Shown here: in pieces, positions 17,086 through 26,914 of the stretch
Numbering within the stretch: the stretch's first letter is position 1
How the letters are laid out: each line of letters begins with the position of its first letter
Source: Roseovarius sp.
GTDB taxonomy: Bacteria; Pseudomonadota; Alphaproteobacteria; Rhodobacterales; Rhodobacteraceae
Direction: 5' to 3'
DNA: 51,289 nt
Assembly (NCBI GenBank): GCA_029212365.1
Contig: JARGOC010000025.1
Span: 1 to 51,289 of the forward strand
Notes under the pieces: generated by a model
Databases searched by the model: none
The model's input: the letters and a program-made list of their open reading frames with translations, nothing else
Told to the model about the DNA's origin: nothing
Program-made: the position numbers and the translations under genes

Positions 17086-17751
17086 ATGACAAGACTTTTT
17101 GCGCTTATGGCTGCCGTATTGATGATGGCCGCTTGCACCAACCCGAATGACCTGGATGAAGCCCCCAGCTATCTGGGCAATTTTCATATGGGTCACAACG
17201 TCTCGGTTGCACCAAACCTGACCAAAGGGCCTGCATCCCGCGAGGCCAGCAAGGAAGAGTGGATCGCCGCCATGGTCGGCGCGATGGACGAGAGATTTGG
17301 CCGCTATGATGGTGACAAGCTGTATCATTTCGGGATCAGCATTGAGGGCTATGTATTGGCCGTTCCTGGCGTGCCTGTCGTGGCGTCGCCCAAATCAGCC
17401 TTGATCCTGCATGTGACCGTTTGGGATGATGCAGCTCAGACGAAGCTGAATGAAGAGCCGCATCAGGTCACGGTGATCGAGAGCTTTTCAGCCAATACGA
17501 TACTTGGATCAGGCCTGACCCAATCCCGCGAAAAGCAGATGGAAAACCTGAGCCGCAATGCCGCCAAACTGATCCAGAACTGGATGGTACGCGAGAACAA
17601 TGCACATGGTTGGTTTGAGGACGACGGCGTGCCGTCTGATCAGGCAAAAGCGGCCGCTGAGGCGCTGAAGGCGCAAGCTGCGAAGGACACCACGGTTGAG
17701 GCACCAGCAAGAGCCGAGGCTGATGTCATTGCACCTGACGAGGAAGGTTGA
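17086..17751 (+). CDS. Predicted lipoprotein of unknown function
   Basis: A 221-residue exported protein with a type II signal peptide: a basic start (MTRLF), a hydrophobic core and the lipobox MAAC with the modified cysteine at position 17. The mature protein contains a beta-rich central region (residues 60-150, including FGISIEGYVLAVPGVP and LILHVTVWDD) and an Ala/Glu-rich C-terminal tail. No family was recognised. An upstream in-frame start at 17002 would put a non-signal extension before the lipobox, so ATG 17086 is chosen. It starts 116 bp from the divergent P450. Confidence 0.75.
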   Translation: MTRLFALMAAVLMMAACTNPNDLDEAPSYLGNFHMGHNVSVAPNLTKGPASREASKEEWIAAMVGAMDERFGRYDGDKLYHFGISIEGYVLAVPGVPVVASPKSALILHVTVWDDAAQTKLNEEPHQVTVIESFSANTILGSGLTQSREKQMENLSRNAAKLIQNWMVRENNAHGWFEDDGVPSDQAKAAAEALKAQAAKDTTVEAPARAEADVIAPDEEG

Positions 17752-18031
17752 GGCCGCCATCGCGCGTCACCATACCAAGGCAGCACTTACAACGCTCATT
17801 CGTGACGGCGCGCCGTCGCCCCGTGACAATGCGCAAAGCAAAATGGCGATCGTGCAGATGAACACGACCGCGCAGTCGGGGTGGTGTTCGAACATCAACG
17901 AGATGTGTGCGTACAGAACATTAGGCCATAAGACCTAATTTTCCCTCGCAAAATGGCCCCCTCCGCCCCAACGACAGCGCCCAAAAATACGGCCAATTGC
18001 GGCTGCCGGTTTCCGGCAGCATTTGTCCCAA
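17752..18031. other. Intergenic region without a supported gene
   Basis: This 280-bp stretch lies between the lipoprotein gene and the 3' end of the RND permease gene. A short frame on the plus strand lacks a ribosome site and conserved features. The only structure seen is a hairpin at 18002-18020. Confidence 0.5.
18002..18020 (-). terminator. Hairpin downstream of the RND operon
   Basis: GCTGCCGG, loop TTT and CCGGCAGC form a perfect 8-bp stem twelve bases after the RND permease stop. The run of T that should follow is weak, so it is a likely but imperfect intrinsic terminator for the leftward operon. Confidence 0.5.
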
Positions 18032-21000
18032 TTAGCTGTTTTTGGGCTTTGTCGGTGAGGTCTCCGTAGCGGGATTGGCTCGATTGGCCGGGCGGTTCAA
18101 ACGTGCGACCAATACAAAGAACAGCGGCACAAAAAGCACCCCCAGTATCGTGGCTGAAATCGTCCCGCTGAGCACGCCTGAACCGATCGCGTTGCGCCCG
18201 CCGGACCCGGCACCCGAACTCAGAACCAGCGGCAAAACGCCGAGCGAGAACGCCATCGACGTCATGATGATCGGGCGGAACCTCTGGCGCGCGGCCTCTT
18301 GCACCGCTTGCAACAGCGGCTCACCAGCCTCGCGCCGGTCGCGGGCAAACTCCACGATCAGAATCGCATTCTTGCCGGTGAGGCCAATCACTGTCAGCAG
18401 GCTGACCTGAAAAAACACGCCGTTTTCATATCCACCCAGCCACGCGCCAGTCAGCGCGCCCAAGACGCCGATGGGCATGGCCAGCATCACCGCGAATGGA
18501 ATTGCCCAGCTTTCATAGAGTGCGGCCAGCGACAAAAAGACCGCCGCCAGCGACAACGCATAAAGCAGAGGCGCCTGGTCACCCGACTCGCGCTCTTCCA
18601 GCGAAAGCCCGGTCCACGCCACATCAAAGCCGCCTCCAAGCTGCGCAGCCAGTTGCTCGATCTCGGCCATAGCCTCGCCGGTGGTGACGCCGGGCGCCGG
18701 AGTGCCCTGGATTTGCATCGCCGGCGTTCCATTGTAGCGCGTCAGCCCTTGGGCCCCGTAGGCCCAATTGCCCTCGGCGAAATTGGAAAACGGCACCAGC
18801 CCGCCGCTGGCATTGCGCACCCGCCAGCGGTCGATGTCCGATGGTGTGGCGCGCGCGTCGGCCTCGCCTTGCACATAGACGCGCTTGATACGGCCCTGGT
18901 CGATGAAATCGTTCACATAGCGCCCGGCCCAGGCGATGCTAAGCAAGTTACCGACATCGGTGGCCGAAATGCCCATTGCACCCGCTTTGCGCCAGTCAAT
19001 ATCAAGATTGAACTGCGCCGCATCCTCAAGCCCACTGGGCCGGGCCGAGCCGATCAGCGTGCTCTGAGCCGCCATGCCAAGCAGTTGATTACGCGCGGCG
19101 AGAAGTTGTTCATGGGTCTGGCCACCGCGCGCCTGCAGGAAGAAATCAAAGCCCGAAACATTGCCGAGCTCGATCACCGAAGGTGGCACAATCGGGAACA
19201 CCATAGCGTCTTGGATCTGGCTGAAGGCGCCAAAGGCACGACCTGCGACCGCCTGCACGCTGAGGGCCGGGCTTTCGCGCTCTGACCAGTCCTTTAGCTT
19301 CACAAAAGCGATGCCGACATTCTGACCTTGGCCAACAAAACTGAAACCGATCACACCGAACCCAGATGAAACCGCGTCTGTTTCGTTCTCGAAATAGTGA
19401 TTTTCGACCTGTTTGAGGACTTCTAGCGTGCGTTCTGCGGTGGAGCCCGTTGGTGTCTGAATCAAGGTAAAGAGGATGCCCTGATCCTCTTCTGGCAGGA
19501 AACCGGTCGGAATGCGGAAGAACAGCATGACCATCAGCGCGCCCATACCCAGATAGATCAGTCCGACACGGATCGGTCGGCGCACGATGCCGCCGACGCT
19601 TTTGGAATAGCCGCCGACAAGCCAATCGAAACCGCGGTTGAAGAGGCCAAATATCCCGCGCCTCTTGTCGTGGCTGGGTGGCTTCAGGATCGTCGCGCAG
19701 AGCGCCGGCGACAGCGTCAGCGCCACCACCACCGACAGCACCATCGCAGAAACGATGGTGATCGCAAACTGCTGGTAGATCACGCCGGTTGAGCCGCCAA
19801 AAAACGCCATCGGCACAAACACCGCCGACAGCACCATGGCGATGCCCACAAGCGCACCCGAGATTTCGCCCATCGATTTGCGCGTTGCCTCGCGCGGGTC
19901 CAAGCCTTCCTCTTCCATGATGCGTTCTACATTTTCAACAACGACGATGGCGTCATCCACCAACAGGCCGATGGCCAGCACCATGGCAAGCATGGTCAAC
20001 GTGTTGATCGAAAAGCCGAACGCCGCCAACACGCCAAATGTCCCCAGCAGCACGACCGGGACAGCAAGCGTCGGGATCAGCGTGGCGCGCAGGTTTTGCA
20101 AGAAGAGCAGCATGACCAGGAACACCAGCCCGATTGCCTCGAACAATGTCTTGACCACTTCCTTGATCGACAGCTCAACAAAGGGCGTCGTGTCGTATGG
20201 GATGACGTATTCCATATCCTCAGGGAAAAAGCGCGCAAATTCTTCCATGCGTGCTTTGATCGCTGCGGCAGTGTCCAGGGCATTTGCCCCCGATGCCATG
20301 CTGATCGCCATACCTGCCGCCGGTGAGCGGTTGTAGCGCGATATGGTGGCATAGTTTTCGGCGCCGATTTCAACACGGGCGACGTCGTTCAGCAGAACAA
20401 GCCCGCCATCGGTCTCGGCGCGCAGCACGATCTGGCGAAAATCCTCAGGACGGGTCAGCAGTGACTGCGCGGTGATTGTGGCATTCAACTGCTGGCCTTC
20501 GACCGTCGGCAGATCGCCAAAGGAACCTGCGGAAATCTGGGCGTTCTCAGCCGATACTGCCGCCACCACATCCGACGGTGTCAGCTCGAACGCGGCTAGT
20601 TTTGCGGGGTCCAGCCATATCCGCATTGCATATTGCCCACCAAAGACGCGGACATCGCCCACCCCTTCTACACGGCTCAGATCATCTACCAGATTGGTGT
20701 TCAGATAGTCGGCCAGATCGACCCGCTCGAATGTTCCGTCAGGTGAAATCAACCCGATCACCATCAGAAAACCTGCCGAGGATTTGCGTACGCTGACCCC
20801 TTGGCGCGTAACCGGCAGGGGCAAAAGCGGGGTGGCCTGAGCCAGTTTGTTTTGCACCTGAACCTGCGCAATATCTGCATCGGTGCCGGTTTCAAAAGTC
20901 AGCGTGATGCTGGCACCCCCGGCGGCTGTGGAACTGGATGTGATATAGCGCAGACCGTCCAGCCCGGTCATCTGCTGTTCGATCACCTGCGTGACGGTGT

Positions 21001-21175
21001 TGCTGACTGTTTCAGCCGATGCCCCCGGATAGGACGCGTTCACACTGACAGACGGGGGGGCGATCTGAGGATACTGGGCAATAGGGAGCGTCACAATCGA
21101 CAAAAGGCCGATGCCCATGATCAGGATCGAAATCACCCACGCGAAAACTGGTCGGTCGATAAAAAAGCGAGCCAT
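18032..21175 (-). CDS. RND efflux permease, HAE1 (AcrB/MexB) type
   Basis: A 1047-residue inner-membrane proton-drug antiporter with the two-fold RND layout of 12 membrane helices and two large periplasmic loops. The N-terminus ([17 protein letters not shown]) is diagnostic of HAE1 pumps. The proton-relay residues are the paired Asp in [18 protein letters not shown] (TM4) and Lys in [14 protein letters not shown] (TM10). The length matches AcrB. The adaptor gene precedes it by 24 bp on the same strand. No TolC-like gene or TetR-type repressor is adjacent, so the outer-membrane channel and regulator must be encoded elsewhere. Substrates are unknown, but this subfamily exports drugs, dyes or bile-like compounds. 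Confidence 0.95.
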   Translation of the reverse strand: MARFFIDRPVFAWVISILIMGIGLLSIVTLPIAQYPQIAPPSVSVNASYPGASAETVSNTVTQVIEQQMTGLDGLRYITSSSTAAGGASITLTFETGTDADIAQVQVQNKLAQATPLLPLPVTRQGVSVRKSSAGFLMVIGLISPDGTFERVDLADYLNTNLVDDLSRVEGVGDVRVFGGQYAMRIWLDPAKLAAFELTPSDVVAAVSAENAQISAGSFGDLPTVEGQQLNATITAQSLLTRPEDFRQIVLRAETDGGLVLLNDVARVEIGAENYATISRYNRSPAAGMAISMASGANALDTAAAIKARMEEFARFFPEDMEYVIPYDTTPFVELSIKEVVKTLFEAIGLVFLVMLLFLQNLRATLIPTLAVPVVLLGTFGVLAAFGFSINTLTMLAMVLAIGLLVDDAIVVVENVERIMEEEGLDPREATRKSMGEISGALVGIAMVLSAVFVPMAFFGGSTGVIYQQFAITIVSAMVLSVVVALTLSPALCATILKPPSHDKRRGIFGLFNRGFDWLVGGYSKSVGGIVRRPIRVGLIYLGMGALMVMLFFRIPTGFLPEEDQGILFTLIQTPTGSTAERTLEVLKQVENHYFENETDAVSSGFGVIGFSFVGQGQNVGIAFVKLKDWSERESPALSVQAVAGRAFGAFSQIQDAMVFPIVPPSVIELGNVSGFDFFLQARGGQTHEQLLAARNQLLGMAAQSTLIGSARPSGLEDAAQFNLDIDWRKAGAMGISATDVGNLLSIAWAGRYVNDFIDQGRIKRVYVQGEADARATPSDIDRWRVRNASGGLVPFSNFAEGNWAYGAQGLTRYNGTPAMQIQGTPAPGVTTGEAMAEIEQLAAQLGGGFDVAWTGLSLEERESGDQAPLLYALSLAAVFLSLAALYESWAIPFAVMLAMPIGVLGALTGAWLGGYENGVFFQVSLLTVIGLTGKNAILIVEFARDRREAGEPLLQAVQEAARQRFRPIIMTSMAFSLGVLPLVLSSGAGSGGRNAIGSGVLSGTISATILGVLFVPLFFVLVARLNRPANRANPATETSPTKPKNS

Positions 21176-21199
21176 TAGACGTCTCCCATGTGTGCCGGA

Positions 21200-22345
21200 T
21201 CAGTTGGCAGCAGCGCTGCTGGAGTCTTGTTCTTGCGGGGTAACAGGCGCACCGGGGGCAACTTTCTGAAACCCTGCGACAATCACGCGGTCACCGGGCG
21301 AGAGACCCTCGCTGACAATCCAGTCCGAGCCTCGATCCTGCAAGACTGTCAGTTCTCTTAGCTCGACAATGTTGCCCTCGCCCACAACCAAGGCTGTTGC
21401 ACGCCCCTTACGATCGCGGCCGACGCCCTCCTGGGGGACCAGGTACACGCCTTCGGCATTGCTGGTGGGCATCACGACCTGCACATACATGCCGGGCAAC
21501 AACAACCTGTCGGGGTTGGGAAATTGCATCCTGAGCGTAACCACACCGGTCTGTTCATCCACATGCGGCTCGGCGGCGGTGAGCTTTCCGATCTCGCTGT
21601 ATTCGGTCCCGTCCGCGAGGGTCAGGCTGACGGTTCCATCGACCTCAGTCACCTCACCCGACAACCGGCTGCGCCGCCAGCGCAGCATCTCGGCCGCCGA
21701 CTGGGTCACGTCTACGTTGACCGTTTCAATATGCCGAATAACCGCCAGAGGTTGGGCCTGACTGGCAGTCACCAGTGAGCCCCGGCTAGTTCGTGACAGG
21801 CCGATCTCGCCTGTTAGGCGGGCGCGTATCTCTGTGCGGTCCAGTTCGATCTGCGCAGCCTGAAGCTGCGCTTGTGCTACCTGCAATGACGCTCTGGCCG
21901 CATCGCGGGCCGACATCGCATCGTCAACGACCTGCTGGCTGGCGACATTGCGCGTCAGCAGTTCCTGCACCCGAACCGCCTCTTTTCGCGCGGCATCCAG
22001 CTGCGCCTCGGCCTGAGCAACAGAAGCATCCGCCTGTGCCAATGCTGCCTCGTAAGAGGCCGGGTCGATCAAATAGAGAATATCGCCTTCCTGCACGGCA
22101 CCACCTTCTTGAAAGCGGCGCTCGGTGATTATACCGGCGACCTGCGGGCGCACTTCTGCTTCGGCGGAGGCCGCAACACGTCCGGGAAGGGTCGTGGTCA
22201 GCGTTATGGTCTGCGGTTCTAGTGTGACCACAGTGACTGATTGGGGTGGTCTTTCGGTGCCAGATTGCTGCTGCGCTTCGGCCATAGGAACGATTGAAGT
22301 CAAAGCCAGCACAACCGCCCCGGCTGCAGATTGATAAAGTCTCAT
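21200..22345 (-). CDS. RND efflux periplasmic adaptor (membrane fusion protein)
   Basis: A 381-residue AcrA/MexA-type adaptor that links the permease to an outer-membrane channel. Residues 1-24 are a signal peptide ending in MAEA; there is no lipobox cysteine, unlike AcrA. The lipoyl half-motif (RVAASAEAEVRPQVAGII), a coiled-coil hairpin with many Gln and Ala (about 85-160), and the beta-barrel region (GRDRKGRATALVV) follow in the usual order. The ATG at 22345 is preferred because the signal peptide begins there and GGAAAG precedes it; a start at 22378 would add 11 residues. Confidence 0.92.
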   Translation of the reverse strand: MRLYQSAAGAVVLALTSIVPMAEAQQQSGTERPPQSVTVVTLEPQTITLTTTLPGRVAASAEAEVRPQVAGIITERRFQEGGAVQEGDILYLIDPASYEAALAQADASVAQAEAQLDAARKEAVRVQELLTRNVASQQVVDDAMSARDAARASLQVAQAQLQAAQIELDRTEIRARLTGEIGLSRTSRGSLVTASQAQPLAVIRHIETVNVDVTQSAAEMLRWRRSRLSGEVTEVDGTVSLTLADGTEYSEIGKLTAAEPHVDEQTGVVTLRMQFPNPDRLLLPGMYVQVVMPTSNAEGVYLVPQEGVGRDRKGRATALVVGEGNIVELRELTVLQDRGSDWIVSEGLSPGDRVIVAGFQKVAPGAPVTPQEQDSSSAAAN

Positions 22346-22597
22346 AGATTGCTGCTTTCCGAAACGCCAAATCGACATGTATGAGTAGCTTGCCGACAGG
22401 AAATGATATCGCGTCAGTTAAGCTGTTGGCGACCAGTATGCAAGCGCAGGCGATACGGAACAAGGCGGGTATTTGGGAAATCTAGGCGCACCTCACATCC
22501 CGCTTTGTCCAATCGAAAGAACTGCACAGTCCAAGACACCTTGGGCGGCCCTCGGTTAGCATGTTCCGGCTATCCATTTTGATTGAAAGAAACTTCA

Positions 22598-23086
22598 ATG
22601 CAATTAGTTATGACAAGACGTATTTTATTATCTTCGATTGCCGCCAGTGCCGTGGTTTTCGAGGCGACGAGGGCCATGGCCGCCGATCCGAAGGAAACCG
22701 GAGAGCGGGTTTTCCAGATCTATGTGGACACGATGGCCCAAACCAATGCGGCACTTGCCGACTCGCCCGAGCCGACTGCGGAACTGGGCGCAGAGCTGGA
22801 TGCGATCAAGGAAGCCGGGGTGACGAAACTGGTTGCCTTGGGCAAGGAGATTGCCGCGATGAGTGAGGCCGACCGCGCAAAAGTCGGAAGCACCGTGCGC
22901 ATGTCCACCTACCAACTCTCAAAAAAACCAGTCTATGCGGATTACCAGGCGGTCTGGAAAGCCTATGTCGGCGGCGATCAGGAGTTCTTTAAAAAGATCC
23001 AATCGTTGAACATCCTGACGCAATATGCCTTCTTTGACCTGCTGCGCAAACAAGCACCGGATGAGGCCGACCGACTTGGTGTTTAA
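22598..23086 (+). CDS. Exported protein of unknown function
   Basis: A 162-residue protein with an apparent signal peptide, MTRRILLSSIAASAVV up to about AMA|ADP. The twin Arg is followed by a hydrophobic run without the full Tat consensus. The mature part is helical, Ala/Glu/Lys-rich, with no cysteine and no recognised domain. The ATG at 22598 has GAAAGAA upstream; a TTG at 22583 and an ATG at 22610 are alternatives. It begins a rightward cluster with 1-bp and 3-bp gaps to the next two genes and is separated by 252 bp from the divergent RND adaptor. Its function is not recognised. Confidence 0.65.
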   Translation: MQLVMTRRILLSSIAASAVVFEATRAMAADPKETGERVFQIYVDTMAQTNAALADSPEPTAELGAELDAIKEAGVTKLVALGKEIAAMSEADRAKVGSTVRMSTYQLSKKPVYADYQAVWKAYVGGDQEFFKKIQSLNILTQYAFFDLLRKQAPDEADRLGV

Positions 23087-23087
23087 G

Positions 23088-23642
23088 ATGCTGTCGCGCG
23101 GCGGGACGGTGGCACGGGCGTTGTGCTCGGTCGCCGTGTCGCTGCTCGTCACCGGGGCCGCCGCAGCCGGCATTCTGGAGGATATGGTGCCGCCACCGCC
23201 CACGGATGGGGCCTGTTGGGAGCGTAGCTACAGCAATGATCACCTGGCGCGCCATCCCCGCCAAAAGGTGACCGAGTTGCGCCTTCTGGTGCAGCCATTC
23301 CAGGGCGGTCATGAGTTCACCATCGACATTGCCACCCGCGAAAGGGCTGGCACTGTGATTGGGTCTTGCGCCAATGGTTCGCCCGGATCGGCAACCTGCA
23401 CTGTGGCCTGTAGTGGCGAGAAGTTCACGCTGCAGCACGCCGCTGGTGATCGGGCAATCCTGCTCAAAATGGGCACAGCTGGCAGGTTGCAGGTCAATGC
23501 CCGGTGTGAGGGCAATGATGACGCAGCGCCGTTTTTGATAGAGGCCGAACCGGATGATAAGCTGTTTAAGCTGCAGCCTACATCTGTGCGCAGCTGTACA
23601 GTTCAACCTTTTAAGCCTTATCTTGATTTCAGGGGAGACTGA
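23088..23642 (+). CDS. Secreted cysteine-rich protein, paralogue A
   Basis: A 184-residue protein with a signal peptide (LCSVAVSLLVTGAAAAG) and a cysteine-containing mature domain. It is a tandem paralogue of the next gene: both share an early ACWxRSYSxxHLxxHPxQKVT block and a late EPDDKLFxLxP block, plus matching cysteines between. The spacing suggests several disulfides in an exported beta-rich domain. The start ATG 23088 is one base after the previous stop; an in-frame ATG at 23061 would place a non-signal stretch before the signal sequence. No known family was recognised. A small bonding or inhibitor-like role is possible but not shown. Confidence 0.7.
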   Translation: MLSRGGTVARALCSVAVSLLVTGAAAAGILEDMVPPPPTDGACWERSYSNDHLARHPRQKVTELRLLVQPFQGGHEFTIDIATRERAGTVIGSCANGSPGSATCTVACSGEKFTLQHAAGDRAILLKMGTAGRLQVNARCEGNDDAAPFLIEAEPDDKLFKLQPTSVRSCTVQPFKPYLDFRGD

Positions 23643-23645
23643 GCA

Positions 23646-24143
23646 ATGCGGATTCTCACATACTGCGTGGCTGCATTGGCGTTAACCAGCCCGGCCCCTG
23701 CCCAGACTCTGGACGACCTCCTTGCCCCGCGCCCGGATACGGCTGCGTGTTGGCAAAGGAGCTATTCCGACACCCATCTTTCCAAACATCCTCAGCAAAA
23801 AGTCACAGCGGTCCGTTTTTCCCTTGATTATTATGAGATGGAGCATCACCAGGCTGGCAAGGGCACCTATTCGTTCTCTATCTACTTCACCACCCGCGAG
23901 CGCAAAGGCGGGGCCGGAGGGCAGTGTCAGCAGGAAGCGCAGGGCAAGGTGATATGCGGCGGCGATTGCGACAGCGGTGCTTTGACGATCCGCAATTCCG
24001 GAAACGACGGAGCGGTGTTGGTTGAGTTGCTATCGGGTGGTATGCGCCTGAGCGATTGCGCGGACGACACAAGCTTTTACATGCCTGCCGAACCGGATGA
24101 TAAGCTGTTTCTGCTTCACCCTGCGGCCTGTTCTACAGAATGA
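23646..24143 (+). CDS. Secreted cysteine-rich protein, paralogue B
   Basis: A 165-residue protein with signal peptide MRILTYCVAALALTSPAPAQ. The mature domain begins with the shared motif (ACWQRSYSDTHLSKHP), has cysteines at GQCQ, VICGGDC and LSDC, and ends with AEPDDKLFLLHPAAC. It has an insert (YYEMEHHQAGKGTYSFS) absent from paralogue A. GGGGAG at the end of the previous gene serves as ribosome site, with only three bases between stop and start. Both copies keep the end motifs but differ widely in the middle, suggesting an old duplication with divergence. Confidence 0.7.
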   Translation: MRILTYCVAALALTSPAPAQTLDDLLAPRPDTAACWQRSYSDTHLSKHPQQKVTAVRFSLDYYEMEHHQAGKGTYSFSIYFTTRERKGGAGGQCQQEAQGKVICGGDCDSGALTIRNSGNDGAVLVELLSGGMRLSDCADDTSFYMPAEPDDKLFLLHPAACSTE

Positions 24144-24180
24144 TCACACAGGTGATGCCCAACGCGAGAAAGCAACACCC

Positions 24181-24597
24181 ATGAGCCGCATGTGGCAGGT
24201 CTTTTCCGGCCCCGACGAATTGGAAGCGCTGCCGGAAGATGGCCATGTTTCGCCCTGGAGCTTTCCGTCGCAGGTGCGCCTCCCGATGGAGCATTGGGAG
24301 GCGATCATCGCCTTTGCCCAGAGCCGAGACGCGGCAGAGGCTGCGCTGCTTGAGCAGGTTTCCTTTTTGGATGGCACGCCCCTGCATGCCGAGACAGAGG
24401 CACGATTCCTGTTGCTTCTTGAAACGCTGGCCAAGGCGGTTGTGCTCGCTGGTCCGCTCACACCCGAGGGCGCCGACCCCGCCGTTATACCAGAGCCGAT
24501 GCCAAACACATCACATGCAGAAATGTTAAGCGATATTGCCCGCCTCATGCACCGCACGCAGGCGCTTGGCATGTCGGTTGACAGTTGGGTCGATTGA
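24181..24597 (+). CDS. Small soluble protein of unknown function
   Basis: A 138-residue acidic protein without signal peptide or membrane segment. It contains helices (residues 40-60, 70-95, 110-130) and no recognised motif. It starts at ATG 24181, 37 bp after the paralogue pair, on the same strand, so it may belong to the same transcript. Longer frames reach back into the preceding gene and are not supported. Codon use matches its neighbours. Function is unknown. Confidence 0.6.
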   Translation: MSRMWQVFSGPDELEALPEDGHVSPWSFPSQVRLPMEHWEAIIAFAQSRDAAEAALLEQVSFLDGTPLHAETEARFLLLLETLAKAVVLAGPLTPEGADPAVIPEPMPNTSHAEMLSDIARLMHRTQALGMSVDSWVD

Positions 24598-24895
24598 TCT
24601 GTTGCGCCTGAACCAGGGCATTTCAATCTCAAGGTGGATGTCGCGCGCCGTGCCATCCCGGGGCCCAAGCGGCCATCCTCACCAACCGCAATCAGATTTG
24701 CGGTGAATTTCTGATCTTTGCCTGGCGTGACTTCGGCTTTGTGATATGCGCGGCTTGCAGCGTTCTCAAATCGGGCACTGGCGGAAACCTACCCTTGTTT
24801 CGCGAAGCGCATACCCTCCAAAGTTCACAGCTCAACGAACGCTATTGAAAAGGTATTGGTTGCGCCTGCCGCCAAATATTCGCAAAATTGTTGCT
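24598..24895. promoter_or_regulatory. Region upstream of the glucosylglycerate genes
   Basis: A 298-bp stretch with no supported gene. It should carry the promoter of the gpgP-gpgS pair. An open frame begins at 24746, but its first 50 codons have no conserved content. No clear -35/-10 pair or operator was recognised. Confidence 0.4.
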
Positions 24896-25678
24896 ATGAA
24901 GATTCAAATGCCTTTGCTCGTATTTACTGACCTCGACGGCACTCTGCTTTGTCACGAAAACTATCGTTGGGATGCGGCCTCTCCTGCCCTTGAGCGGCTG
25001 AGAGAAATCGGCGCGGGCGTGGTGATGGCCAGCAGCAAGACCGCGCCCGAAATCTGTGCCCTGCGCGATGATATCGGCTTGCAGCAATGGCGGGCGATTG
25101 TCGAAAATGGCGCAGGTCTGCTTGACCCCTATGCGCCTGACGCAAAGGATCGTTCTGTTTACACCAAACTGCGCGCCAAACTCGACAAGGTGCCCGCCCG
25201 CCTCCGGGAAAATTTCCGGGGGTTTGGGGATTTGGATGTGGCGCAAGTCTCTGATCTGACAGGGCTTTCACTATCTGCAGCGGCTCTGGCAAAAGATCGC
25301 GCGTTCTCGGAACCCGGAGTTTGGTCGGGGTCGCCTCAGATGAAGACTGAGTTCATGGACGCCTTGACAACGCAAGGGATGTCGACCCTAGAGGGCGGGC
25401 GGTTTTTGACGCTGTCATTCGGCACCACCAAGGCAGATCAGATGGCACAGATTGTGCAAGACTATGCGCCGCGCCACACGATTGCCCTGGGAGATGCGCC
25501 CAATGACATCGAGATGTTGGAAGCTGCTGATTTTGGAGTCATCATTGCCAATCCACATCGTGACCCGTTACCTGTATTGAATGGGGAAAAATCAGGCACC
25601 ATCATTCGGACAACGCAAGCCGGGCCCGAGGGGTGGAACGCCGCGATCCTGGCGCATCTAACACGACTTGATTTATAA
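24896..25678 (+). CDS. gpgP: Glucosyl-3-phosphoglycerate phosphatase (HAD-IIB, MPGP family)
   Basis: A 260-residue HAD phosphatase. The catalytic Asp pair is D12 and D14 in FTDLDGTLL; motif II is VMASSKT, and the metal motif is LGDAPNDIEML. The family is mannosyl-3-phosphoglycerate phosphatase-like. The gpgS gene 15 bp downstream makes glucosyl-3-phosphoglycerate the likely substrate, giving glucosylglycerate and phosphate. ATG 24896 is chosen; an in-frame ATG at 24908 is possible. It could also accept mannosyl-3-phosphoglycerate, as related enzymes do. Confidence 0.82.
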   Translation: MKIQMPLLVFTDLDGTLLCHENYRWDAASPALERLREIGAGVVMASSKTAPEICALRDDIGLQQWRAIVENGAGLLDPYAPDAKDRSVYTKLRAKLDKVPARLRENFRGFGDLDVAQVSDLTGLSLSAAALAKDRAFSEPGVWSGSPQMKTEFMDALTTQGMSTLEGGRFLTLSFGTTKADQMAQIVQDYAPRHTIALGDAPNDIEMLEAADFGVIIANPHRDPLPVLNGEKSGTIIRTTQAGPEGWNAAILAHLTRLDL

Positions 25679-25693
25679 TGAGGACGAAACGAC

Positions 25694-26914
25694 ATGGCAG
25701 ATTTCCATCAAAATGGAAACATCACGACACTGCACAATCTGCGGACGCGCTCGCTGGATGAATTGACCCGCGAACTGGAGGTCTTTGCCGCAAACCGCAA
25801 AATGTCGCTTGTCTTGCCCTGCTTGTATTCAGAGCTGGAAACGGCCGCCATGCCCAAGATTTTGGACGAATTGGCAAAGGTTCCCTACTTACACCGCATT
25901 ATTATTGGGTTGGACCGCGCAGATGAGGCGCAATACCGCCATGCCAAGGACTTTTTCAAGAACCTAAACCAAAATCACATCGTCATCTGGAACGACAGCC
26001 CCAGGATGCGCGCCCTGGGGGCAAAGCTGGTTGAGATGGATCTGGCTCCGTCCGAGCCGGGCAAAGGAAAGAACGTTTGGTCTGCTATCGGGTATTTGAT
26101 TGCCTGCGAAGACAGCGCTGTGATGGCAATTCATGATTGCGATATCCTGACCTATTCAAACGAGCTTCTGGCCCGCCTGATTTATCCGGTTGCCAACGTG
26201 AATTTCCCCTACCAGCTTGCCAAGGGCTATTATGCCCGCGTGGGCCAGGAACGGCTGAATGGACGCGTGTCCCGCTTGCTTGTCAGCCCACTCTTGATCG
26301 CGCTGAAGAAGGTCGTAGGAGATCGTGATTACATCGATTATCTGCGCAGTTTCCGCTATCCGTTGTCGGGTGAATTCGCCATGCGCACGTCGTTGCTACC
26401 TGACTTACGGATCCCATCGGACTGGGGGCTTGAAATCGGTATCTTGTCCGAGGCCTGGCGCAACTTCGCCCGCCAAGCCGTCTGCCAGGTCGAGATTGCT
26501 GACCAATATGATCACAAGCACCAAGACCTCAGCGAAGAGGACGCGAGTGCTGGCCTAAGCCGTATGTCGACTGACATTTGCAAGGCGATTTTTCGCAAGC
26601 TCGCCGCAGATGGGACTGTCTTCACACCGAATGTGTTCCGGACGCTAAAGGCCACATATTACCGCAGTGCGCTTGATGTGCTTGAAGCCTATTACAATGA
26701 TGCCAAAATGAACGGCCTTGCGATTGACCGCCATAAAGAGGAACGTGCGATCGAGCTGTTTGCAGAAAACATCATGCGCGCTGGCAATTTCTTTTTGGAC
26801 AACCCTCATGAAACGCCATTCATCCCGACATGGAACCGCGTTCATTCAGCTGACCCCGGTTTCCTCACCGAATTGCACGCGGCGGCCGCGGCCGATGAAG
26901 CCGAGTATGTCTAG
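25694..26914 (+). CDS. gpgS: Glucosyl-3-phosphoglycerate synthase (GT81)
   Basis: A 406-residue GT-A-fold glycosyltransferase that makes glucosyl-3-phosphoglycerate from a nucleotide-glucose donor and 3-phosphoglycerate. The opening (ADFHQNGNITTLHNLRTRS), the LPCLYSELE strand, IIIGLDRADEAQYRHA, the metal site HDCDILTY and the acceptor region RYPLSGEFAMRT followed by DWGLEIGIL all match bacterial GpgS. The later DQYDHKHQ carries the third metal-ligand His. GAGGACG precedes the start. The product is dephosphorylated by gpgP to glucosylglycerate, a compatible solute made under salt stress and nitrogen limitation. Its stop shares four bases (CTAG) with the convergent phosphorylase stop. Confidence 0.9.
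   Translation: MADFHQNGNITTLHNLRTRSLDELTRELEVFAANRKMSLVLPCLYSELETAAMPKILDELAKVPYLHRIIIGLDRADEAQYRHAKDFFKNLNQNHIVIWNDSPRMRALGAKLVEMDLAPSEPGKGKNVWSAIGYLIACEDSAVMAIHDCDILTYSNELLARLIYPVANVNFPYQLAKGYYARVGQERLNGRVSRLLVSPLLIALKKVVGDRDYIDYLRSFRYPLSGEFAMRTSLLPDLRIPSDWGLEIGILSEAWRNFARQAVCQVEIADQYDHKHQDLSEEDASAGLSRMSTDICKAIFRKLAADGTVFTPNVFRTLKATYYRSALDVLEAYYNDAKMNGLAIDRHKEERAIELFAENIMRAGNFFLDNPHETPFIPTWNRVHSADPGFLTELHAAAAADEAEYV

Noticed and set aside
17752..17938. Possible small gene after the lipoprotein gene
   Set aside because: No ribosome site and no recognisable features; the frame begins inside the lipoprotein gene.
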